Assembly (NCBI GenBank): GCA_039105265.1
Contig: JAPFFF010000052.1
Span: forward strand, 496,001-560,000
Source of the DNA: Tritrichomonas musculus
Lineage: Eukaryota > Parabasalia > Tritrichomonadida > Tritrichomonadidae
Reading direction: 5' to 3'
Length of the DNA: 64,000 bases
The notes beneath the pieces were generated by a model. That model was not told the DNA's origin and did not search any database. It saw only the letters and a list, made by a program, of their open reading frames with translations. The first letter of the stretch is position 1. Each line of letters starts with the position of its first letter. Of this stretch, positions 1 through 8,255 are shown in pieces. Both the position numbers and the translations under genes were made by a program.

Positions 1-818
1 ATTTGTCTCATCAAATTATAATCACTTAATCTTCGCTCATCTAACCCAAAAGCATTTCTCAGAGTTCTTATAACAGAATCAACATTTTTGTGAGCTAACG
101 CATATGGAGAATCATTAATAATGAATCTTATAGGATAGAAATCGGTGATTGAATCTATTGTATTTTCCCAACACTGGATGTCTTCAAATTGTAAATTGAG
201 TAGTCTTTGGAAACGAGGTTTATAATAGTCGCTTTTTTTAAGCAGTTTTTTAAGAGTTTCCAGTTTGTGGTTCACGAGTATTTTCCTTAATATTTTATCA
301 AACTCTTTTATCCTTGCTTCTTTAATTACAGCTTTCAAGTCAAATATCAAAGTAGTTTCTCCTGTTGAAAACCTAATGACAGCACTATTATCTTTCATCT
401 CTTTTAATCCAGGTTCTCCATCACATTTGATAGTTTTGAATAAAAATTGCGGATATCTTATTATAATTCGTTCAAGGGAATACCATATATTTCCTTTATC
501 CTTTACAGGTTCAACGATCAGGTATCTTGTATTTGTATTGACGAGAACCAAATATATTTTATTTTCTTTTGTCAATTCTTTAGTATAGTATTTGCTGAAC
601 ATCAAATCTGCCTCCCAACAACCTGGTTCATTAGAGAAATTTGGTTTTGATAATTCTTTGCATGATTTCAACTTGAAGTCAGGTATAAATGGTTCTGTTT
701 TGATATCACTTTTAAAGAAAGGCTGTATGTAATTATCAATGTATTTATACTTGGATTTGAAAGGATAATTGAGTAAGGAGTTGTATTCTTTATCGTAGAT
801 TCTTACTGATTTAGTCAT
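1..818 (-). CDS. Polinton integrase (partial at window edge)
   Basis: Read on the minus strand from an ATG at 816-818, the frame stays open to position 1, giving about 272 residues of an incomplete protein. The N-terminal part resembles the Maverick integrase entry region (KSVRIYDKEYNSLLNYPFKS). A retroviral-type catalytic core follows, with CWEADLMF near residue 59, a strand-rich LVLVNTNTRYLIVEPVKDKG segment, IKCDGEPG, and a late HKNVDSVIRTLRNAFG segment. This is the fold that cuts and joins element ends during integration. It is the outermost gene seen on this side of the element, as in other Mavericks. The C-terminal chromodomain often found in the family would be off the edge. Family assignment rests on motif recognition only. 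Confidence 0.85.
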   Translation of the reverse strand, partial: MTKSVRIYDKEYNSLLNYPFKSKYKYIDNYIQPFFKSDIKTEPFIPDFKLKSCKELSKPNFSNEPGCWEADLMFSKYYTKELTKENKIYLVLVNTNTRYLIVEPVKDKGNIWYSLERIIIRYPQFLFKTIKCDGEPGLKEMKDNSAVIRFSTGETTLIFDLKAVIKEARIKEFDKILRKILVNHKLETLKKLLKKSDYYKPRFQRLLNLQFEDIQCWENTIDSITDFYPIRFIINDSPYALAHKNVDSVIRTLRNAFGLDERRLSDYNLMRQ

Positions 819-924
819 TTTTTTTCAAAAAAAGTCTTGATAATTACAGCCGCTTGCTATGCAAGAGTCTGCTATGCAGCCATTTTCTAATGAAATGAGC
901 AAAAAAACTGTAAAAATCATCTAA

Positions 925-963
925 AGGTGAACGGGTGAATTTTCACCTCCAACTTCACCACCC
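925..963 (-). repeat. Dispersed GGTGAA..TTCACC repeat, copy 1
   Basis: On the minus strand this is a near-identical copy of a roughly 40-50 bp motif found twice more in the element, at 2046-2095 and 8256-8304. The core is a palindrome, GGTGAAAATTCACC. This copy starts 3 nt after the stop codon of the minus-strand gene at 966-2021. Confidence 0.85.
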
Positions 964-965
964 AA

Positions 966-2021
966 TTATTTTCTATTTACATACATGGTTCTATGTACAT
1001 TTGATATAGTGAACAACCCTGTTTCTTCAATTTTTCTTTTCAATTCATCGAATGTTAAATTGATTTTAAAAGTGGATTTATACTTGTTTTGGACATCTTT
1101 TAACAGGAATCTATCTATCGAAGGGTAATTTTTGAGTAAGAAATCTTTCATATCATATCTGTTTTCATCAGGCATTTCCATGAATTGTTTCTCAATTTCT
1201 TGCTGCTCTCTTTGCTCTTCTCTCATCCTCTCTATTTGAAAGAGGCTATAATTGTATTTTCGTCTTGCTGCATCACATTTTGAGCATGATTTATTGGTTT
1301 GTGCATTGTTATTGGCTATCATACCGTTGAGTCGTATAATATTTTCAGAAGCTTCTTTGACACTACATTTATCAATAAATCCGAATGAAAAGTCATCGGG
1401 GTCATCACATAGTAATGCATCTGTTGGATAAACGTTATATGGCTGTCCAAATTTATCTTTTCTAATGATACTTAGGGCGGTCATGAGAGCGAAAGAGATG
1501 AACGATTGATAGTGGAGGTACTCGTCTGACTTGTATATATCGACTATATTACTGTATATTTTATCACACTTTTCGTTCATTGAATTGTGATTACAATGAT
1601 AGCCTATCATGTCATAATTTACTTTTCGGATGAATTTTTTTATTTCCGATGAGTCTGTCTTCAATTCTTCGATTTGTTCAAAGATGGGTACGTCTGGCTT
1701 TGTCTGTGTGATGTCGTTTAATTTTGGCAGGGAATGAAATATTGTAAAAATATCGCGTATGAGATTTGTATTTGTTTCGACATTTAGCTTGTATTTTACT
1801 GGGTCGTAGTTATCATTCAACAAATCATTTTTCAATTCCATCTTCTTCTGTTCAAAGTTCATATTATAGAATTCAGATACTTCTTTTGACAGCTTTGACA
1901 GCTCTGCTGGCCCAAACTTCGCTTGTGCTAGTGAAAAACTACATTCGGTCAAAAAGTTGTCTTGGGCAAGAGTCATTGCAGTAATGCTGGTTTGATTTGT
2001 TGTTGCGGGGAGGAGGGTCAT
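966..2021 (-). CDS. Polinton accessory protein, unknown function
   Basis: The product has 351 residues and I recognise no family. A CSKCDAARRKY stretch near residues 246-256 has a single Cys-x2-Cys pair. It is followed by a charged, probably helical ERMREEQREQQEIEKQF segment. The last 80 or so residues (from DMKDFLLKNYPSIDRF to NVHRTMYVNRK) have the helix-helix-helix-hairpin look of a winged-helix DNA-binding domain, which is an inference from pattern. The gene lies between the integrase and another unassigned gene, all on the minus strand. A dispersed palindromic repeat lies just past each end. It may be a replication or packaging accessory protein. Confidence 0.75.
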   Translation of the reverse strand: MTLLPATTNQTSITAMTLAQDNFLTECSFSLAQAKFGPAELSKLSKEVSEFYNMNFEQKKMELKNDLLNDNYDPVKYKLNVETNTNLIRDIFTIFHSLPKLNDITQTKPDVPIFEQIEELKTDSSEIKKFIRKVNYDMIGYHCNHNSMNEKCDKIYSNIVDIYKSDEYLHYQSFISFALMTALSIIRKDKFGQPYNVYPTDALLCDDPDDFSFGFIDKCSVKEASENIIRLNGMIANNNAQTNKSCSKCDAARRKYNYSLFQIERMREEQREQQEIEKQFMEMPDENRYDMKDFLLKNYPSIDRFLLKDVQNKYKSTFKINLTFDELKRKIEETGLFTISNVHRTMYVNRK

Positions 2022-2045
2022 TTGGCCTAAAAATAAAAAATTGGA

Positions 2046-2095
2046 AAAAAATCAAAAGGTGGTGAAGTTGGAGGTGAAAATTCACCTGTTCACCT
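2046..2095 (+). repeat. Dispersed GGTGAA..TTCACC repeat, copy 2
   Basis: Fifty bases that match 8256-8304 almost base for base (AAAAATCAAAAGGTGGTGAA at the 5' side, then the GGTGAAAATTCACC core). It lies just upstream of the minus-strand gene starting at 2021 and downstream of the gene ending at 2142. Confidence 0.88.
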
Positions 2096-2141
2096 ACAGA
2101 CGAAAAAAGATGACAAATCGAACAAAAAAATACTCTAAAGC

Positions 2142-2927
2142 TTATTGGTTCATACTATTAAAGTATTGTTTAATCAAATCATGGAGCCTAGGGAGATGCT
2201 CTATTCTGATATCAACACAATTTCCTGAATTTACGATTTTGTAGTCATCTGTTCCAAACGAGGATTTAATAATGTTCTTGATGTTTAAATTTGGTGTCAT
2301 ACTAATAGGAAGGTCATCTTTGAAGTAAAATCTTTCGTTTTCATTATTATAATGGTTAATAACTTTTCTCCAAGTAGATTTACTACGACGAACTAAGTGA
2401 AGCCTAATGAAACCTTCTTTATTAATATCCTCTTTGTAAATCAAATAACGGTAATCATTCTTGTGATTTTCTGGTACTGCACGTGGTTTGAGTTCATCAA
2501 TTTGTTGCTGTTGTTGTTTGCGTTCACGTTCAAATTGGGAATCTAAAAGTCTAGCAATATAAATTGCATAAGTTGGTGATGCCCACATTGCGATGTGATT
2601 GACGAGAAGTCTGTGAATATAATAACCTCTTAATCTGTTAGGTAAATCATCACGTTTTTCATAAGATTTTTCCAACCTCGGAATTCCGAGGGTCGATTTT
2701 TGAGACTCAAATTCTTGTAATAACTCTTTTGTTGTCTGATTTTCAAACCAATGATAAGCTTGTTTGTTGGATTTACATGCAATGATGATGCTTTGCATTT
2801 GATACATATCATCTTTAATTGAATGTATGATTCTTAGGCGTGTATTGTATTGAATGAATTCGTAGTCATCATTAATTTGTTCCACGTTTATTGACAAAGT
2901 CAACTGAGCCCCGCTCATCGAAGCCAT
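2142..2927 (-). CDS. Polinton accessory protein, unknown function
   Basis: The product has 261 residues and no recognised domain. It starts with MASMSGAQLTLSINVEQIND. The middle holds a basic, Gln-rich helix (RERKQQQQQIDELKPR, near residue 134). The end (GTDDYKIVNSGNCVDIRIEH) alternates short strands and helices, again suggestive of a small nucleic-acid-binding fold but not diagnostic. It is transcribed in the same direction as its neighbours at 966-2021 and 3104-5158, so co-expression is plausible. It could be a Maverick-specific structural or regulatory protein. There is no sign of membrane segments. Confidence 0.72.
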   Translation of the reverse strand: MASMSGAQLTLSINVEQINDDYEFIQYNTRLRIIHSIKDDMYQMQSIIIACKSNKQAYHWFENQTTKELLQEFESQKSTLGIPRLEKSYEKRDDLPNRLRGYYIHRLLVNHIAMWASPTYAIYIARLLDSQFERERKQQQQQIDELKPRAVPENHKNDYRYLIYKEDINKEGFIRLHLVRRSKSTWRKVINHYNNENERFYFKDDLPISMTPNLNIKNIIKSSFGTDDYKIVNSGNCVDIRIEHLPRLHDLIKQYFNSMNQ

Positions 2928-3006
2928 TTGTTCTGGAGATAAAAATTATTTTAAAAATAGATTTGCAAAAAAAATGTGGGGACAGCACAGGCAAAGCCTG
3001 GGCCAA

Positions 3007-3100
3007 CAAAGTTGTCAATTTTGCTGTTCGCCAAATCCTATGAAAATCAATTTATTGGCAAAGCCAACTGAGCTGTCAAAGTTGTCAAAATTGCTGTGCG
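3007..3100. repeat. Imperfect 24-bp direct repeat in a spacer
   Basis: CAAAGTTGTCAATTTTGCTG at 3007 and CAAAGTTGTCAAAATTGCTG at 3077 are imperfect 24-bp direct repeats, 70 bp apart. They sit in the 176-bp spacer between the capsid gene stop (3104) and the gene starting at 2927. The spacer also holds GGCAAAGCCTGGGCC-like short palindromes. Function is unknown; 3'-end processing or termination is possible. Confidence 0.6.
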
Positions 3101-3103
3101 CAT

Positions 3104-5158
3104 TTACTCATTAACTTGACTGCCAGCTGGTGTTTCATCATCGACATATTCCAGTCCATTTAATGAAAGTTTGAAATAAGTATCTCTTGTGAGCCATAAT
3201 TGAGTTGGGGGTGGATGTACTGTTCCTTCTTCGTTAACATTATAGTAAGTGTCATTTGGACCTGTATATATTGGCTGACCATTTACTTGAACTTGAATAT
3301 TTCCAAATCCACCATCCAATCCATCATAGCAATATCCTGCTGAAGCACGTTCTGTTTGAATATTGAATACAAAGCTAGAAGCATCACTTAAAGTATTTCT
3401 ATAACGAACTCCATTTGCATCATTCTTTGGCATTGTCATACTATCTTCAAATTCTTTTGTGCATTGAAGTGTGATTCCATCAAGGTCTCCAGCAGTTAAT
3501 TGATTTTCAAAGAATCTTGCGCCAATTGTGCTAACATTTTCATCTGGGAAGTTCTTTCCACCAATATTGAGATAACAATTTTGATATACTGGATTCTCGA
3601 AAACAGTGAGGTCGTTATGATGTTTTGGAAACATAATCGACATTGTAGTAACATTAATTAATGGAATATTCAAAGTAGATTTGATACCATTTGCTGCAGG
3701 AGCAATTGGGAATGAATGATAATCGACTTTTTGGGATGGGATTATAATTCCTTCACGTAATATATTTTCAATACCTCTGCGAGTAGATTCACAGACACCA
3801 TATCCTTGCATATTTGATTTACATAATGTGATTGTCATTCTGTTTACAGTTAATGTAGCTTTCTGTGATGAATATGTTTCGTTGTGAAGTTGTGATTTAG
3901 CATCATGAATTGCTTGAAGAGTCTGTTTAGCAGAAACAATTGGTGTTTTAACAATTTGCCAAGCATAATATCTTCCATTTTTGTCAGCATGATTTAATGG
4001 TGGTAATGTTACAGCAGGATTATGAACGCAAATTTCTTCATCAGTCGCGCCTGGTTGAAGACCAAATTCTTCAAATTCTTCCTTTGTATAACTAAAATTA
4101 AATTCCAAATCTGTAAGAATATCAGAATAACCAGTACTTCCATCATCATTATCCCATTGCTCTCCTATTCGATATTGAATCTTATACTTGATAGGTGTTG
4201 GAGATGGGTCTGGAGATGGAGATGGGTCTGGAGATGGAGATGGGTCTGGAGATGGAGATGGACCTGGTGTTGGAGATGGTGATGGACCTGGAGATGGAGT
4301 TCCAGGACCTGGAATTATAGCTTCATTACCAATTTGCGTAAATTGATGTTTCAAATGACCGCGAGCCTTTATTTCTTTCAATCTTTCTAATTCTGCAGAT
4401 GAGATACTATCATTATCTTCTAGATAAGCCTTTGTTTCAGCAACAGTATAAGGGTCTATAGCAGCCCAAACTAATCCCGCGGGTGATACTTGGAATCTTA
4501 TAGAGAGATCACCTATGATACCATTAGGGAATAAATCGAATGCTTGAAGAGCAAGTAAATCATCAAATGGAACGTTCAAATCAAATTCGACTTGGGATTT
4601 ACCATTAGATTTGAATGAATTGAGGTTAACATAAGCACCAGCAACAGTCTGTGAATAATTTGAAACGTTTTCCCAAAGTGAATGTACAAAACGCCTACGT
4701 TTCTTCTCAGTCTCTGGTTTAACAGTGGAATACAAAAACCCTTCACGAATACATTCATTTTGCTGATATCCAACATTGACATTATTATGGAGAATCTCCA
4801 AACGGTCAAACAATTGATTAGAAGATTTGAGTCCGACGAATAATTTGTAGAAGTTATTTGGGTCATCAATTTGCTGTAATTTTGCTAAATCAGTATTCAA
4901 TTGTAAATCTAGTTTGATATGAAAGGTGAGGAATCCTTTATCAACATCACTAATGAAGTGGTCAGGGTGTGTTAAACTGATTTGGGAATATTGTCCTTGA
5001 TGAAATGGTGCAGGTTGGTCGTGACAGTCAACAGTTCTGAATGAAAATGAGCGTGTACCGTCATTTGTATTAATCATTTCACGCATCTTATTAAAAGTGT
5101 CAAGTACATTTCCAGCTTCGATTTTGTAATTATGTGCTCTTTCGTTGCGATACAACAT
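3104..5158 (-). CDS. Polinton major capsid protein (double jelly-roll)
   Basis: The product has 684 residues. N-terminal sequence (RSFSFRTVDCHDQPAPFHQG and following SQISLTHPDHFISDVDKGFL) and mid-protein strands (VEFDLNVPFDDLLALQAFDL, then FPNGIIGDLSIRFQVSPAGL) have the look of Polinton and PLV double-jelly-roll major capsid proteins. Such proteins form the hexon-like shell. Length is at the upper end for the family. A Pro/Ser/Gly/Asp repeat at about residues 283-320, encoded by an 18-bp tandem repeat, separates the two jelly-roll halves and probably forms an exposed loop. A TCATAA initiator at 5159-5164 directly abuts the ATG and supports this start. The gene is divergent from the small virion-type gene at 5209. 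Confidence 0.85.
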   Translation of the reverse strand: MLYRNERAHNYKIEAGNVLDTFNKMREMINTNDGTRSFSFRTVDCHDQPAPFHQGQYSQISLTHPDHFISDVDKGFLTFHIKLDLQLNTDLAKLQQIDDPNNFYKLFVGLKSSNQLFDRLEILHNNVNVGYQQNECIREGFLYSTVKPETEKKRRRFVHSLWENVSNYSQTVAGAYVNLNSFKSNGKSQVEFDLNVPFDDLLALQAFDLFPNGIIGDLSIRFQVSPAGLVWAAIDPYTVAETKAYLEDNDSISSAELERLKEIKARGHLKHQFTQIGNEAIIPGPGTPSPGPSPSPTPGPSPSPDPSPSPDPSPSPDPSPTPIKYKIQYRIGEQWDNDDGSTGYSDILTDLEFNFSYTKEEFEEFGLQPGATDEEICVHNPAVTLPPLNHADKNGRYYAWQIVKTPIVSAKQTLQAIHDAKSQLHNETYSSQKATLTVNRMTITLCKSNMQGYGVCESTRRGIENILREGIIIPSQKVDYHSFPIAPAANGIKSTLNIPLINVTTMSIMFPKHHNDLTVFENPVYQNCYLNIGGKNFPDENVSTIGARFFENQLTAGDLDGITLQCTKEFEDSMTMPKNDANGVRYRNTLSDASSFVFNIQTERASAGYCYDGLDGGFGNIQVQVNGQPIYTGPNDTYYNVNEEGTVHPPPTQLWLTRDTYFKLSLNGLEYVDDETPAGSQVNE
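4196..4312 (-). repeat. Tandem repeat coding the Pro-Ser linker of the capsid protein
   Basis: Three near-perfect 18-bp units (GAGATGGGTCTGGAGATG on the plus strand) and looser flanking copies encode SPDPSP-type repeats on the minus strand. The length keeps frame. Such a repeat is expected to vary in copy number between element copies. Confidence 0.85.
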
Positions 5159-5200
5159 TTATGATACAAAAAAAGTACTATTACAGGACTTTTTTCATTA
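5159..5200. promoter_or_regulatory. Divergent initiator pair between capsid and small virion gene
   Basis: TCATAA on the minus strand (5159-5164) is immediately upstream of the capsid ATG. TCATTA on the plus strand (5195-5200) lies 9 nt before the ATG at 5209. Both fit the trichomonad Inr consensus TCA-Y-W. They fix both starts and imply host-type promoters inside the element. Confidence 0.65.
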
Positions 5201-5208
5201 TAAAAACA

Positions 5209-5463
5209 ATGGGTATTGGAATCTTCAAAAAAATGAAAAACGCTTTTAAATCTGTCGGCAATACAATTAAGAATGTTGCGGCTAAAGTCGGTAAAGCGCT
5301 TCCTAAAGTTGTTGAAATTGGTAAAAGAGTTACCAGTGCGGTAAAGCCTGTTTTAGGTGATATACCTCTTATTGGAGACACTATAAGAGCAATTGACACA
5401 GGGTTAAATGTTGTCGATAAAGGAATGAAAATTGGTAAGAGCTTGATAAATGAAGTCACCTAG
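5209..5463 (+). CDS. Small amphipathic virion-type protein (pVI/pX-like)
   Basis: The product has 84 residues, starting MGIGIFKKMKNAFKSVGNTI. I chose the ATG at 5209 because the TCATTA initiator lies just before it; an upstream in-frame ATG at 5134 would fall inside the capsid gene on the other strand. The protein is basic and alternates hydrophobic and lysine residues, with a long amphipathic helix followed by a Gly/Ile/Val-rich region (PVLGDIPLIGDTIRAIDTGL). Short proteins of this kind next to the capsid gene of Polintons are thought to be minor capsid or membrane-active cement proteins like adenoviral pVI or pX. That role is an inference from context and composition. It is divergent from the capsid gene, with 50 bp between the starts. 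Confidence 0.75.
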   Translation: MGIGIFKKMKNAFKSVGNTIKNVAAKVGKALPKVVEIGKRVTSAVKPVLGDIPLIGDTIRAIDTGLNVVDKGMKIGKSLINEVT

Positions 5464-5521
5464 GCTCCTAATAAACTCCGTTTCTAAATAGAATAAAACA
5501 AAAAATTTTTTTTGAAAATAA

Positions 5522-5968
5522 ATGGAATTGGAAGTAATTAACGAAATAACTGAAGAAACAAAAAACTTCAAATCCATCGAAGAATTTAATTTGTTCTACC
5601 AGAAGCACAAGGACGAGATGAATGGACGCACCACACAGTACCTCAATAGAGTATATAAGATTATTACCCCCGATGGTGTTGAATATAGAATAACAAAAAA
5701 GAATTGTTCGAAAGAAGGAAATAAGAGAGTTGGGGGTGATATATTTCTCAAAAAAGTGTTTAAAAAGGAAGACCTAAAAGAGTTAGAACAAGATGTTATC
5801 AGAGCTGATATTGAAAGTGTAAAGGATGAGATTAAGCAGATGATATCGCGCGTTCATGCGAATGAGCTTCTAGCGAATCGCGTTGAGCAATTAGAGAAAA
5901 AAATAATAGAACTAACATCAACTGTGAATCAGATTGCTAAATATATCAATACTATGAATAGTATGTAG
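5522..5968 (+). CDS. Polinton coiled-coil protein, unknown function
   Basis: The product has 148 residues. The N-terminal half is a compact alpha/beta region (EEFNLFYQKHKDEMNGRTTQ, then VYKIITPDGVEYRITKKN). The C-terminal third, from about residue 90, is a long amphipathic helix with heptad spacing (ANRVEQLEKKIIELTSTVNQ), so oligomerisation is likely. I do not recognise a family. It lies 58 bp after the small virion-type gene on the same strand and ends 1 bp before the convergent gene at 5970, which is typical of this compact element. A structural or scaffold role is possible. Confidence 0.72.
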   Translation: MELEVINEITEETKNFKSIEEFNLFYQKHKDEMNGRTTQYLNRVYKIITPDGVEYRITKKNCSKEGNKRVGGDIFLKKVFKKEDLKELEQDVIRADIESVKDEIKQMISRVHANELLANRVEQLEKKIIELTSTVNQIAKYINTMNSM

Positions 5969-5969
5969 C

Positions 5970-6203
5970 TTAAATCTTAATATTAATTGGGACCACTGAA
6001 TGATTCAATGAATATGTATGATAATTGAGTTTTTTTGTAGTTATTGGAGGCTCTTCATGGTTTATAGTTCCCTTCAAATCTCTCTTCTTGATTATAGGTG
6101 CAGAATTGATTCTGGTACGCTCTTTTTGCATTTCCAATTGAAGTCTGTCGTAGAAATTCATTCTTTTATCATCTCTTATCGCGCGTCTCTGTTGAAAAGA
6201 CAT
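5970..6203 (-). CDS. Small basic Polinton protein, unknown function
   Basis: The product has 77 residues, rich in Arg and Lys at the N-terminus (MSFQQRRAIRDDKRMNFYDR) with a hydrophilic tail. It has no recognised domain. It sits exactly between two plus-strand genes, with gaps of 1 bp and 16 bp. A TCATTT initiator on the minus strand at 6218-6223 lies 18 nt upstream of its ATG and overlaps the start codon of the plus-strand gene at 6220. That tight packing argues that it is a real gene, but its size leaves doubt. Confidence 0.55.
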   Translation of the reverse strand: MSFQQRRAIRDDKRMNFYDRLQLEMQKERTRINSAPIIKKRDLKGTINHEEPPITTKKLNYHTYSLNHSVVPINIKI

Positions 6204-6219
6204 TTTTGTATTGAAATAA

Positions 6220-6450
6220 ATGACTGAATTAAGTGATTATAAGAGGGAAATTCCTGAACTTAAAAGAATCAAACGAGCGCTAAAAGAGAAGTGCTACGAC
6301 TATAAACAGCATCTCAATAACGTAAAATCAGGTATGCTTGGCTCAAATGGATTAGCCGTAAGAGAATCGTTAATTGAAGATATTGAATCTTTAAAAGAGA
6401 AAGTTCACAAACTCGAAAAAGAATTTGATAGATTAACCAATAAAGAGTAA
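6220..6450 (+). CDS. Short coiled-coil Polinton protein, unknown function
   Basis: The product has 76 residues, almost entirely charged helix. Two heptad-like segments (SDYKREIPELKRIKRALKEK and IESLKEKVHKLEKEFDRLTN) are separated by a Gly-containing turn (SGMLGSNG), so an antiparallel helical hairpin is likely. No family is recognised. Its ATG is 16 bp from the start of the divergent gene at 6203 and its stop is 27 bp before the next plus-strand gene, so it probably belongs to the plus-strand cluster 5209-8255. Confidence 0.65.
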   Translation: MTELSDYKREIPELKRIKRALKEKCYDYKQHLNNVKSGMLGSNGLAVRESLIEDIESLKEKVHKLEKEFDRLTNKE

Positions 6451-6477
6451 GATGTATAGAGATTTTTTTGCACTGAA

Positions 6478-7137
6478 ATGTCTTTAAATAAAGCAAGAAT
6501 ATTGAGCTCAGAAAACGATGCAAGTGTAAAACAGAGTCAAGAAACTAATATAGAAATTAAATTGGCTCCTCAACGCAGTTCTTCAGTAGCATATCCACAA
6601 ATTCCCCAACCACAAAATGTAAATTTTACTATGCCACCGCGAACGGAGTTCGAGTCAATGAAATTGCAGACTCCTCAGGAGGGGTTTGCTTCTCAATACA
6701 TACCTCAAACCAACAGAGCTGCCCAAGATTCGCAGAGCGAAGTTTGCTACGCAAAAAGGGGAACACCTTTGGTGGAGAACGTAGAACGTTCCTTTGCAGA
6801 TTTAGGAAATGAGCTGGATTCTCTTGAAAAGAAAAACAAATTTTTAGAGTTGCTTGTTGGGATGTATGAGAATAACCCATTAAAAGTAAACTCTTATGTG
6901 GTATGTAAATCGACATTATTAATGGATATGATAAAGCTGTTGACAGATTGTGATAAAGTTGATTTGGTTATTGAAGATGAAGAACCTGGTTGTTGTGTTG
7001 CTAGTATTGCAAAACTGATAAAGATTGATAAGATATTAATCACTAAAGATGGTAAATCCGAAGAACTAAAATACTGCTACAATCATGTCTATACAGAGTT
7101 TGTCAAATATGGCATATCGCTCAAATTGACAATTTAA
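6478..7137 (+). CDS. Polinton protein, unknown function (219 aa)
   Basis: The N-terminal 100 residues are polar, Pro/Gln/Ser-rich and probably disordered (SVAYPQIPQPQNVNFTMPPR). From about residue 112 a folded part begins (DLGNELDSLEKKNKFLELLV). It includes strand-like SYVVCKSTLLMDMIKLL, a Cys-rich EEPGCCVASIAKLIKID turn and an ILITKDGKSEELKYCYNHVY end. The fold is not recognised. The gene lies between two coiled-coil genes and the ATPase gene, all on the plus strand. A GCACTG element 5-10 nt upstream of the ATG resembles a weak initiator. A virion or assembly role is a guess from position only. Confidence 0.7.
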   Translation: MSLNKARILSSENDASVKQSQETNIEIKLAPQRSSSVAYPQIPQPQNVNFTMPPRTEFESMKLQTPQEGFASQYIPQTNRAAQDSQSEVCYAKRGTPLVENVERSFADLGNELDSLEKKNKFLELLVGMYENNPLKVNSYVVCKSTLLMDMIKLLTDCDKVDLVIEDEEPGCCVASIAKLIKIDKILITKDGKSEELKYCYNHVYTEFVKYGISLKLTI

Positions 7138-7208
7138 GTGGTATGACTCTTGCATAGTAAGTGCAATTTCTCTAAAATATTGTTGCTAATTACTTTTTCG
7201 TTATAAAA

Positions 7209-7340
7209 ATGTTTTGTGAAATACTTTTATGTATGATTCTAGCTGTTCATGTTATGGAATTATTTGTTGTAATATCGGCATTGAAACCTGATGAACCACC
7301 TGAATTAAGTGAAGAGATGAGACAGAAACTTTATTGCTAA
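7209..7340 (+). CDS. 43-residue predicted single-pass membrane peptide
   Basis: A short frame encodes MFCEILLCMILAVHVMELFV followed by VISALKPDEPPELSEEM and a Cys end. The first 24 residues form one hydrophobic helix long enough to cross a membrane, and the tail is acidic. It ends 3 bp before the ATG of the ATPase gene, a spacing consistent with a real gene in this compact block. Small hydrophobic proteins are usual in Polinton and virophage gene sets. The call is uncertain because of its length. Confidence 0.5.
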   Translation: MFCEILLCMILAVHVMELFVVISALKPDEPPELSEEMRQKLYC

Positions 7341-7343
7341 GAA

Positions 7344-8255
7344 ATGCTTAAACCTACAAAGTTTGATTATTCAGCAGTGTTTTTTTCAGATTCTAGTGAT
7401 TCTGAAGAGTTATTTACTGAACCTCAGGTAAAGCCCTTTTTTAACATCGATATTGAGATGAGTAAAGCGTACAAAAAAAATGAATCTAAGATATTGAGCG
7501 AATCTATTAGGCCAATTGCTGATGGTATCTACGCAAATTATAATTCATTAAACATTATTGTTGGAGCTCAAGGCAAGGGTAAATCTCATATTGTATTGCG
7601 AGATATTATTCAAATATCAAGAATCCCTGGCGCTGCTCATTTAATTGTTTATATTAGTAAGAATGGAGTTATAAATGATTCAACATTTGAAGCACAGCAA
7701 GAATTACTTAAACTTCCTATAAAAGTTATATCTGATTCAAATGCTGAGAATTACTTAAAAGAACTTGATTTATGGAAAGAATTGTATGATAAATACGTTA
7801 ATAATAATGCTCGATTAGATGAAGAAAAGATAAATAAGATGCTCTCCTTTTTATGTATTTCACAAGCAGAGCTGTCAAAGACTTCGTCTCGGTCTGTTAT
7901 GCAGTCAATAAAATCTCCTCTAAATACTATCATTTTATGTGAGGATTTCATTAAATCAAAGCTATTGAAATCAGCTTATTTTACCAATTATATCACTCAA
8001 TTACGGCACAAACATTCTATTGTCTATGTTAATGTTCAATTCTTTAAAGCAATACCGACGGATTACAAGAATAACTGCACATCTTTCTTCATATTTAATG
8101 GATTCTCACGACAGAAAATGGGTTATATATACCAGCAAGTTGTTATGCCAATTGAATTCGAAGATTTGTGGAGGAGATATTGTTGTATGAAAAATCATGA
8201 TTTCATCTTGGTGAACACACGAGAAGGTAGTATAGAGTTTATTAGTTGTGTGTAA
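7344..8255 (+). CDS. A32-like packaging ATPase (FtsK-HerA superfamily)
   Basis: The product has 303 residues. Walker A is GAQGKGKS at residues 74-81, preceded by the hydrophobic strand NSLNIIV. Walker B is IILCED at 196-201. Between them lies a long helical segment, and after them a region typical of A32-type ATPases (ITQLRHKHSIVYVNVQFFKA, with FIFNGFS following). This family pumps DNA into the capsid and is a Polinton hallmark. It is the last plus-strand gene of the central cluster. Its stop is followed directly by copy 3 of the dispersed palindromic repeat, then the convergent polymerase gene. Confidence 0.88.
   Translation: MLKPTKFDYSAVFFSDSSDSEELFTEPQVKPFFNIDIEMSKAYKKNESKILSESIRPIADGIYANYNSLNIIVGAQGKGKSHIVLRDIIQISRIPGAAHLIVYISKNGVINDSTFEAQQELLKLPIKVISDSNAENYLKELDLWKELYDKYVNNNARLDEEKINKMLSFLCISQAELSKTSSRSVMQSIKSPLNTIILCEDFIKSKLLKSAYFTNYITQLRHKHSIVYVNVQFFKAIPTDYKNNCTSFFIFNGFSRQKMGYIYQQVVMPIEFEDLWRRYCCMKNHDFILVNTREGSIEFISCV

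Noticed and set aside
265-650. Plus-strand frames opposite the integrase
   Set aside because: The minus strand carries recognisable integrase motifs over the same bases.
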